A stretch of DNA of 64,000 bases, from positions 7,955,501-8,019,500 of the forward strand of contig CM057146.1 in the NCBI GenBank assembly GCA_029964075.1. Reading direction: 5' to 3'. This DNA is from Patiria pectinifera (Eukaryota; Echinodermata; Asteroidea; Valvatida; Asterinidae). This document shows, one piece after another, positions 54,970-64,000 of the stretch; position 1 is the first letter of the stretch, and each line of letters begins with the position of its first letter. Made by a program: the position numbers and the translations under genes. The notes under the pieces were generated by a model. The model had not been told where the DNA came from, did no database searches, and saw nothing but the letters and a program-made list of their open reading frames with translations.

Positions 54970-57900
54970 TTAGGATCGAGGAACAGCCGACAGTTTGAAA
55001 CCCTTGGGTGGAGTCAGGAATCCAAGCGTGCCCAGGACTGGTGGAATCTAATTAAAAAGATTGAAAGTACAATGTAATGTGCAGTTGCCCGGATGTACAC
55101 CACCACACAAACATACAATATATGATTCAAACCATATGAAATATGACGTTTTCGTGTACGTTCAGCAGAGAGTAGTTGAGAGCAACGAGCATATATGCCC
55201 CCGTATAACCTTAACCGCGCAATATTTTACCAATGATAATGATAACACAGTTTAAGTTACCAAACCAAGGGAAATTCTAATAACTCATGTTGAAAGTATT
55301 GGACTACACACCCATTGAAATGTGCATCAGTGCAACTTTTTGCTTTGGCGATGTAAAACTACAGACATATGACCTGACCAAACAAAAGAGGGCAGGACAC
55401 TTTTTAAAAGTTACTGAGAAGCTGGCTATACGCCTTAAAGGTTCTGCACACGCATATTCGTCTGTGTACATGTGCATAACAGTTCAAAGCAAAAAGCTGG
55501 CCGTATTCGTATGCTGTACCTGAGAAGTTGCAATAGGGTTCAACCACACTGACGCATGTGTGCCTTCCTGATCAGCACGCAACAAATAAATCAAAGCTTG
55601 CAACGCTTGTACATTAGGCAACAAATATAACTTGTTCCCACTGTTCGAGCCTTTCTTGACAATGTGCTCCTTAACACTTATAGTGATCAGTCTGGTTCCA
55701 AGCCTTCTTCAACATACCTCAGTTTCTGCACAAGTCTCCAGACGGAAGTTCTGCAGCATCCGAACCAATCCCATTTTAGTCTGTTCAAAGAGAGCAATCA
55801 AAATACGAATTATGCACTGGTGTACACCGCAATTGTGACGGTTTTAACAGACAATGACATTATTTGTGAAAGCGGGTCCACTCTTAAAACCATAAGGGCC
55901 ATCAAAACTGGAAAACAAAATATAGGCCTAAAACCGAAAAAGTTGTTGAAATGGAGTGATTTGGTGTTGTTCTATTCACAAAGTATTCGTTCGCACCCCA
56001 GCATTATAAATGTTATTACTATGGGTCATCCAAAACAAAAGGTAAGGAAAGGCCGTTTTTGTCCAGTAGCGCATTATAGCAAAGGTCAACACTGTGCGTA
56101 TCAGTCTTTCTGCATCAAACTACAAGGACTCATGGTGAGTCAGCAATGTGTTTGAACGAGTCTTCCACATGCATAGTTATGGGAGATCGCACTTAGACAA
56201 TGAAGACAATGACTTATAGGAAAAAGAAATAATGCCAAGAGACCAATTTAACGATAAAGTCTATCATTTGTAATTTGTCCTGATGAAGTTTCAGCTCAGC
56301 TTCAGCTGTATATTCCAAGAAAAACAGCATATCAGGATCTCAATTTTAAAACAAAAGTTGCTGAATCGTGTTTTGAATTGGGCCTGAATTCAGTGTTCGG
56401 GATACGTTCTCACTGAGCCGATTGCAGCTATGCGATGTCGCACACTGATCCGACGAATTATAGCAAACCGCGCGTGCGTGTGCGTCGTGCCAATGCTTGC
56501 GCACGCTTCGCCGAATAACAAAACGAACTACTAATTTAAATTTCCTACGGTGCGTCTAAGAAGCACCGTTGGAAAGGCCTTCTTTCGTCGATTACTTCAA
56601 AATGACAGCTCTTCAGAACCATTCTCTTAGTTGAGAAACTATTCGCACATGGTGTTTCCGCAAACCCTTCATTATTTAGTATCTCCACCATGCAAAGCCT
56701 CAAATCTTACTTAGCTTGCCAGAAAGAATAATTTCACAGGGAGTTTTGTCCCTTACTATCTTTCAACCAAGTATGTTGTTCAACAATAATTACGCCAGTT
56801 ACTTTTGGGATAGCTGCAAATGATGGACTGTAGCTTTAAGTGGCCTTTTCCTGGCAAAATCTTGGTTGACGTTAGATGAATAGCTGTTATTGCTAATCAT
56901 TGTAACAACTAACCTGCAGCAGTGCGAAGCGCATTCCAACACAGTTGCGAGGGCCGGCACCAAATGGAATCCAAGCGCATGGATGGCGCTTCTCACGTTG
57001 CTCTGGTGTGAACCTGTAAATAAAAAGGCATTTGTTACCTTTAATAACAGAAATCAGGCAAACCTTCTTTGACATTTTACACGAACGTGATTCTTGAGGG
57101 CAATTCAAAAACTCTGACCAATATTTTGGCCGGGGACTTGTGTTGGACTTGTGACTGACTTGTGGTGGACTTGTGATTGACTTGTGATTGACATGTGATT
57201 GACTTGTGATGGACTTGTGACTGACTTGTGATTGACTCGTGGATGACTTGTGGATGACTTGTGATCGACTTGTGGATGACTTGTGGATGACTTGTGATTG
57301 ACTCGTGGATGAATTGTGATTGACTTGTGATTGACTTGTAGTTGTAGATGACTTATGATGGACTCGTGGATGACTTGTGATTGACTTGTGCTTGTCTCGT
57401 GGATGGCTTGTGATTGACTTGTGATTGACTTGTGATTGACTTGTGATGACTTGTGAATGACTTGTGACTGACTTGTGCTTGACTTGTGATTGACTTGGAC
57501 CATGAAGGATCTCTCTTTTATCACAGGCATAATGACAGGGACAGAAAGATCGGATGCACATACCTGTCGGGGTCGAACTTGTCCGGGTTCTCCCACAGCT
57601 CTGGATCATGATGGATCTGCCAGATTGAGATGAAAATCTCTATGCCTTCGGGAATGGTGTACCCTTGATACTGGTAGTCCCGATTTGTCTCACGAGCAGT
57701 GCTGTTGATTATCCATCAAAACATTAATGTCGGTCTACTTTTGTTCTCAGCCACAGTAAAAGTTGGCACAGAGTGATTTGAAAGCCAGTGAGGAAAAACA
57801 AAGTATAACCCACGTTTGAAATTACGATGCGACTATTAAAACAAAGAGTATAATAAACACTCCACCGAAAACTAAGCGAAGATGCTGTACAACCCTAATT

Positions 57901-60900
57901 TGTAGTAGGTCTAAATAGGAGGGTATTAAAACAGAAATCAACTGCAGGAATTAAGGCTTGACAGCTACTGGATAGCGCACTGGGACATGGATAGACGAAA
58001 ACAATGTAGGGTTGGGCACAACATGCGAAAGAAGTCACACACGAATGGCATAATAATAGCCAAACACGTTGATTACATTAGTGCAAAACAAACAAACAAA
58101 CAATTTTGCAGCAATACGCACATGATGGCGGGAGGATACACTCGCAGCGTCTCACATATGACCTGGTCCAGATAGGTCATCTTGGTGATATTCTCATAGG
58201 TGACGTCATCGCGTCCTGGGGCCAGGGTGTCAATCTCGTTCACCAACTTGTCCTGAACTTCCGGGTTGGTTGCCAGGAGGTAGGAGGCGAAGCCCAGCGT
58301 GGTGCTGGAGGTCTCATAGCCGGCGAGGAAGAAGGTCAATCCCTGTCCACCACAAAACAAGAAAAAAATACTTATGAAGTATTGACAAAAAGGTAACAGT
58401 TAAACAAAACATTAATCTCTCATTTCAAAAGAGTGAAATTACACTCTATCACTTGAAACTGAAAATTGACAGAGTCCAAAAAGACTTTGCTGGAGCGGAG
58501 ACTCGATTCCTCAACATGCATCTAACTCAATTGTCAGCCAACAAAGTGAACATTCACTGTTGCAAAAAGGAGTAGGCCTTTCCTTGATTAACTTTCGGGA
58601 ACACGAAGTTAAAATGTAATAATCGAAATTCAACATGTTAATAATAAGGTTCTCCATCACTTGCTGACATACTGAGCACCACTCACCTGTGATTTGAGTT
58701 CATCCATAGTCAGGGATTTCTCGTTCATGCGCTTGCGGTGCTCCTCTTCCAACTTCTCTTCCTCGGTCGCCTGTGCTTTGTCTTCAGCCGTCAAGTCAGA
58801 TTTCTTGTGTGCGTCTAACATGAGCTGCAGGAAATCTATTCTCTGTAACAAGGAGCAATAACTGTCGTCAGCAGGTTCACAAGTCCAGTCTCACGGGTAC
58901 AGGAAATGAACGACATCAAAAGGGCTGCCTTTGTCACAGTTCATTTGAATATTGTGACTTGACTTGTGATTGGAGGCCTAGTGATTGAATTCCGACGAAA
59001 AGACGACTGCAGTTTCTCGCCGAAGGATACTCTTTTTTTGTATTCTGAAAATCGGACTCATATGAAATTTGGACTCCTTTACCCTATTGGTGACCCCCTT
59101 TTACGTTATACAGGGTGGATAAAAAAACGAAACCGAGATGTTATTGCTAATTGGAACAGAAGTAGGGCACATGTGAATCGAAGGGAGATATCCTCTGTTA
59201 GGGTTGAATCTCCTCTTTAAAATGATATCCTGACCATGTCCTTACATTCATGGTTGACTGAGCAGTGACCAATTTTATGAAAGGGTCTATTTAGAGAATT
59301 GCGCCACTTTTCATGTTGAAATCTGAGAAATCTCTTTTACAAAGCCGTAATTGGCATATCATCCTGGATAGGTGAATCCACACAAATCAGCATATTGATA
59401 TAAGGTAATTTCGATTTTGAGGATCAGCTTTTATATTTCATATATAGCAGCCAATTCAACTCGGGGCTTACGTGCTATCTTTGGTCATAGCACCGCTGAT
59501 ATCGAGAGAAATTGTATATACCTATTCGTACGCAGCAGCATATCGACAGTCAGTAAGCTTCTAATATTTTGCGCTGCATGCCCAGGCACCCCCAATTTGG
59601 TAAAAATGGAGTCAACTTTAATGTACTGCATATAAATAAAGAAGTCAACGATGCATATACAACGATCTCCATGAAAAACGTTCTACTTATGGACATTTAT
59701 GGCCAATGAGATTGACAGATTTTTTTTAGTTTTTAGATAGACTTGAAGGACATTGTACCCGCTCTGCTCCACTCCTCCGGAGTTCCACTGCCTGGTCCAT
59801 GATGTTCTCAAAGAAATCCATAGTTGACCGTTTGAAGGTACTGACGTTGAAATAGTTCAGCACAGGACCCAGGAATGGTGCGAACACTACACGAAAACAA
59901 AACAGTATCCGGGTAATGTAATCATACTGCTCAGTGTTTTGGCCGGTTAATATGCATACTCCACGCGAAAGCAAACGCGAACGTGAATTCGTGAAGTCAC
60001 GGCAAGCATTCGCCATGCCAATTCGCAAAAGTTGAACACATTCCAACTCCGATGAATTTCGCAGTGAATGCTTTCTGGTTTCATTTTCTCTTCGCATTCG
60101 CATTCACATTCGTGTGAAAGAATGAACCGGTCTTTTGGCTTAAATCATTCCCCATAGACCGTTTCACGGAAACGCGGCCATATTATGGCTGCATCCGAAT
60201 CAATTGTCTAGAGCTAGGTCTAGGTCCACGCCCATTGAAAATACGCGGGGACGCGCTGACAATAGACGTAGCCGTAGCTCTGGAAGCCCGTTTCGGACAC
60301 GGCCTTAGTGATCATTTCACATTTTGGGGCATTCAAAATACGTCCCATCATGATCAGGATACAACGGCATGATGGGACTTATTTTGCACGAAATGTCCCC
60401 AGAGATTACCACGTGATCATTCAGATGGCGGTATCCGTGAAACAATCTGTGCAAATTGAGTTGACAATATGTTGTGATTGTCTTTTGGTCTATCATAACA
60501 CGCACATACACTGTAAAAAAAAAAGGGTGGATAAGGCCAAAAAAAAAAAGTCTCCGGTTTCTGGTATGGAGCTTGTCCAAAAAGTGGTGCGGCGACGCGG
60601 CTTTTTTTTTTTTACCCGACTTTTTTGCTTCAAATTTGCTTCAAATGTCGGCTGATGACTGCAAATGGTGCCCGACTAAACTTAGTGCAAATATATGGGA
60701 GTCCAGAGAGGCCACATAAAGCTTATTCTCGATCATAACCCCATCTAAAAACACGTTGAAATTACGCAGCAGCAGAATTCCAGTCAAACCAGTGAGTTTG
60801 GCGGTTTTGAGACATCATCTTTCATTGAAAAAAAAACTTTTTCATTTTGCCGACGCGCATGGCTACGGCGACGCGCGCGCATACCAGAAACCGGAGACCT

Positions 60901-63348
60901 TTTTTTTTTTGGCCTTAGTGATCATTTCACATTTTGGGGCATTCAAAATACGTCCCATCATGATCAGGATACAACGGCATGATGGGACTTATTTTGCACG
61001 AAATGTCCCCAGAGATTACCACGTGATCATTCAGATGGCGGTATCCGTGAAACAATCTGTGCAAATTGAGTTGACAATATGTTGTGATTGTCTTTTGGTC
61101 TATCATAACACGCACATACACTGTAAAAAAAAAAAAGGTTGGATAAAACACTGTTGGGCAATGTCATTTACCCAGCATTGGTATGAAATTACCTCATATT
61201 GGGTTGAATTGGGTAAAAACTGTCTCAAACTATTGGTAAGAATTTGCCCAAGAGTGTAGGCAGTTGATAGTTCGACCAGCATTTGGTCGAATTATCAACC
61301 AGCATTGGTCGAATTATCAACCCATTTTGCCAAACTTTTTTTTTTACAGTGTAACGTGACAACTAAAAAAATATCCCTTTGCCAGCTTTTGTGAACCTAC
61401 TCAGAAATCGGGACACACGTTTCGGGGAGCTTCTCAGTATGCCGAGAGAAATGATAACGCACCGTCAGAAATGTATGTATACCAATCACAATTTAGTTGA
61501 AACTATCGAAAGCATAATATATCCGAATTCATACATATAGGCCTATATCTAGCACTGTATTCTCCCATGGCGTAGAGTGTATACTTACGCAGAACGAAGG
61601 TTGCGAAGTTCAATCTCGGAGTAAAAATGTCTTTGGCATGGAAGAGAAAGGGGTCGTTTTCAGTTTCCTGCGAGTTGAGGGTCAGCCCGAAAGCGCAGTT
61701 GCCGATAGCATCAATCAGATATCCACCGTAGATACTGAGAACAAAGAAATGCCCGATAAACCCACACAGAAAGTCAGTGGCTTAATTCAAAAAAAGAACA
61801 CATGCATACAGCGCCCTCTGTGAGGATAGTTGTTTGTACCTCTGTGATATGCATGCACGAATAGACACTGAATTGTTACTTTCGTTGTCAATGCATTTTA
61901 TTCCAAAAAAAAACTTGTCCTCCGTTATGGTGCGCTGCGCACGGGGTCAATTATTGACCTGGACCGTTTCATTGCCACTATTCGAAGCGTTGGGTTATTT
62001 GATTTGTGAAATTAAGAAAAAAATGGTCTCGAAGATTCCCAAATTAAACTCAACCTCTCTCAAACTCGCTTGACTTTTCATGTCAAGAGTTGAGTTAAAG
62101 AGACAAGAATTGATCCACAATGTTTGAAAGATACAGACGAAAAACCAAATTGGAGTATAAGGTCAGGAAGGAAATACTCTGGCCCAGCTTCACTTACGAA
62201 AAAGATGATTTATTAATTTGTTTTTGCAACAGGTATTGATTGTTCATATTGTTTTTGCAACAGGTAACAAGAAATAGTTGTATTCATGTATAAATAAATA
62301 CATATATTCATATTGTCATTCTGAAACAGTAGACTTACTCTTTCATCTGTAAGCTCTTGCCTTCTTCATGGTGTTTAGCAACTTTCCTGATCATAGGATC
62401 GAGGCAACCGTTGATGAGTGGCGCCATCTGAACAGAAGACATCAAAAATGTGTTTGGTAATTTCAAATCATTAGAGAAACACGAACGCTTTGGTTGTATG
62501 TTTGTTCTGTTAGGGGGAAAAAACGATATAGATGTTCAAAGAACGTCCGGTAATGTCAGAAATATTAACTTATTAAATTGAGGGGTCTATAAACAGGTAC
62601 TGGTATCATTATCCGTCGAAGAGAAGAGGACAACAGTCTGGCCCTCTCTGGTAAAAGAAAGAAAGGTGTGTAAAGCTTCAGAAATCCTGCAGGTTTTGGA
62701 CGCTACAACTTACCAGCTTCATCTTGGAACCGCTGAAAGTTGGACTGAGGATTCCACGCACGTCCTTCCAATGGTCATCTCTCAGGACACTCAAGGCCTT
62801 GTCAAATGGCTTGTTGTCAATCACCTGCTTCTGATGTTCCAAAATATTAAGAAAACACATCAATTATGATGACAACAGTCATTTCAGTGCTTCACATTGC
62901 GAATGAAGGGCCTACAGACGAATTTGAATTCAGCCTGGTTAAAAAACAGTCCTTCATGTCGAACCAACAATTACTGTAGACTGCTGTGATGTTGGATATG
63001 GCGTTTTAACACCCGGAGGGGGGGGGGGGAGAGGGGCTAAGAGGGAGTTAAAAGAGCCATAAGCAACATCACATTCAGCAGTCAACAAGTGTTTAGTATA
63101 TCCTGCTTATCAGTCAAAAGAGATAGTTGCTCGTAACTAACTGTGAAAATTTAGCCAAACCCAGTGCCCTCCGATTTTATCATGTCTCAAAAAGTCAACA
63201 GTAAATTTCTCATCAATATTGGTGAAGTTGTGTTTCAGCGAGTATACTTACTCTCCGATTGGTGAAATTAGAGAAATCTTTGATGCACAACATCCGGACG
63301 AAATCGACATCTGCAGTCAGTACTACGGGGCGCCAGCCGACATAAAAA
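54970..63348 (-). CDS. CYP3-like cytochrome P450, N-terminal exons not seen
   Basis: Heme-thiolate monooxygenase of the microsomal membrane. Eleven exons (minus): 63348-63252, 62830-62714, 62427-62339, 61734-61589, 59886-59759, 58842-58687, 58342-58122, 57701-57564, 57013-56914, 55780-55718, 55047-54970. They join in frame to 443 aa plus stop, from [10 protein letters not shown] to SAVPRS. Landmarks in order: NFTNRR and [19 protein letters not shown] (C-helix); [13 protein letters not shown]-helix [11 protein letters not shown]; ExxR in [17 protein letters not shown]; heme loop [14 protein letters not shown]. Exon order and breaks follow the vertebrate CYP3A plan as I remember it. The family norm is about 500 aa, so about 55-60 residues (membrane anchor, proline-rich hinge, YGKV segment) should lie upstream, probably past the window edge. 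The acidic insert [16 protein letters not shown] before the I-helix is longer than usual. Confidence 0.94.
56250..56840. repeat. MITE family B, longest copy
   Basis: The ends ATAAAGTCTATCATTTG and CAAATGATGGACTGTAGCTT are inverted. Inner landmarks (CCTGATGAAGTTTCAGCT, GACGAATTATAGCAA, AGCACCGTTGGAAA, ACGCCAGTTACTTTTGGGAT) match 1842-2361 in reverse. It lies in a P450 intron between exons 9 and 10 of those seen. Confidence 0.75.
57134..57498. repeat. Minisatellite of ~11-bp GACTTGTGATT units
   Basis: About 33 tandem units of GACTTGTGATT with frequent GACTCGTGGAT variants fill most of the P450 intron between 57013 and 57564. Because there are few stops, long frames arise on the minus strand, but these are repeat translations. 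Short runs of the same word (CACAAGTC and complements) also occur in introns of copies 2 and 3 (about 35690-35860, 46740-46790). Confidence 0.9.
59941..60133. repeat. Second copy of the GGTTAATACTC-tip MITE
   Basis: Tips GGCCGGTTAATATGCATACT and GAATGAACCGGTC. The interior GGCAAGCATTCGCCATGCC and TTCGCATTCGCATTCACATT match 52950-53134. It lies in a P450 intron. Confidence 0.7.
60301..61146. repeat. Direct repeat D - MITE E - direct repeat D
   Basis: D1 (60301-60534) and D2 (60911-61146) are nearly identical blocks of about 230 bases from GGCCTTAGTGATCATTTCAC to a GGATAA tail. Between them is MITE E (60535-60914) with inverted ends GGCCAAAAA...GTCTCCGGTTTCTGGTAT and complement. D itself is partly palindromic (GACGGTAT/GATGGGAC words around ATACAACGGCAT). 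The GGCC boundary is shared by all junctions. Confidence 0.85.
61118..61353. repeat. CACTGTAAAAA-tip MITE
   Basis: ACACTGTAAAAAAAAA at the left and TTTTTTTTTACAGTGT at the right are inverted. The interior has repeated GGTCGAATTATCAACCAGCA and TGGGTTGAATTGGGTAA phrases. The left tip overlaps the tail of D2. Confidence 0.7.
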
Positions 63349-64000
63349 CTACAAGAACCAATGCCAACAAGCGATAAAATCGAAGAAATAAAGACCTCAA
63401 CAAAAGTAATAAGCACAAGTTGTATATATTGGCAGAGAGAATAATGTTTACTGAATAATCGAATATTTCCTAAGGTAGAGAGGCTTCCCTTTCTATTTAA
63501 GACTGTTTGGGTTTGCTAATTACATATGATCAACTTCCGAGTGTTTGCCTTAGTTTTCGTTGTCATATTGTTTTTCAAAACCTATAATTTGATTTAATCA
63601 CCCCGACGCAAAAATTCCATCTTATAATAGTTTATGCGGTACCCGCTGCTATGTACATCAGATTCGAACCAGCCAACCGATCCCATTAGCTCGGTGGTCG
63701 AGTGGTAAGACATCTGCACTAGAAAGCAGGAGGTCGTGGGTTCGAGTGATTTTTTGAAACTTTCACTCGGGAGGTAACACACTGAGTATACAGTGTTTAA
63801 ACGTAGGTGAAGGGCAAAACCTTTAATTTGAGTAGTAACCTGTAGTATGCATTTCTTTCCATACAAGTGTGCACAACAAATGTGGTATTCTGTGGTATTT
63901 GGTACTTGACGTACCCCCAAAGAGCCCTTAGGGGGTTGGGTTAATCAACTACATACTTAAACTCTTCTTGTGTCTTCATAAATTCCCTTCAAATCGCGAT
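63349..64000. other. P450 intron at the right edge
   Basis: Contains a SINE (63606-63825) and no clear exon. The missing P450 N-terminal segment containing YGKV was not found here. A weak coding-like stretch at about 63950-63984 is discussed among the rejected items. Confidence 0.5.
63606..63825 (+). mobile_element. tRNA-derived SINE, second copy of the 8841 family
   Basis: Box A TGGTCGAGTGG (about 63693) and GGGTTCGAGT (about 63738), then CACTCGGGAGGTAACACACT and GGTGAAGGGCAAAA, match 8841-9075. A few bases after box B are missing compared with the first copy. It lies in a P450 intron. Confidence 0.85.

Noticed and set aside
56893-57609. Long minus-strand frames rich in Ser, His, Lys and Gln
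   Set aside because: They are translations of the GACTTGTGATT minisatellite running between two true P450 exons.
63950-63984. EFMKTQEEFKY on the minus strand as the previous P450 exon
   Set aside because: It resembles the segment before the YGKV motif, but no acceptor-donor pair gives an open exon joining to 63348, and a stop lies just upstream in the frame near the window edge.

Overview
This is animal nuclear DNA, probably from a marine invertebrate deuterostome; an echinoderm or hemichordate fits best, but the window does not prove it. Genes have many short exons with GT-AG introns. The non-coding part is AT-rich and crowded with short inverted-repeat DNA elements and tRNA-derived SINEs. 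The genes read as intact proteins only after splicing, so most long open frames are chance or lie inside repeats. No bacterial, viral, rRNA, CRISPR or stand-alone tRNA gene was seen.

Layout. (1) 1666-21772, minus strand: a complete 16-exon GGA adaptor gene (VHS, GAT, hinge, gamma-ear; 783 aa), whose introns hold many repeats. (2) About 21.8-27.4 kb: a gene-poor stretch of small inverted-repeat elements. (3) 27447-52687: three copies of an arthropod-type hemocyanin/prophenoloxidase-like gene. Copy 1 (plus) is a lone first exon with an intact splice donor. Copy 2 (plus, 31186-38742) is a complete 8-exon gene of 662 aa with all six copper-binding histidines and a TATA box. Copy 3 (minus, 52687-44108) has the same 8 exons and all six histidines, but its C-terminus is shifted by a 16-base deletion. 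Copies 2 and 3 lie tail to tail as arms of a palindrome of about 21 kb around a spacer of about 3.7 kb. Homology includes the introns and 3' flanks but stops near the start codons. (4) 54970-63348, minus strand: 11 exons of a CYP3-like cytochrome P450; the N-terminal anchor exons were not found and probably lie beyond the right edge.

The genes do not look like one pathway: a Golgi-endosome sorting adaptor, a cluster of type-3 copper proteins (oxygen carrier or phenoloxidase type) and a microsomal monooxygenase. The most notable system is the inverted copper-protein cluster. Its points of interest are a conserved core with divergent N-termini, different promoters, a possible alternative first exon, an Arg-Phe pair in copy 3 near where arthropod proenzymes are cleaved, a candidate cassette exon, and an AGCT-rich repeat in intron 1 of both full copies. 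Several elements sit in only one arm, so they date from after the duplication.
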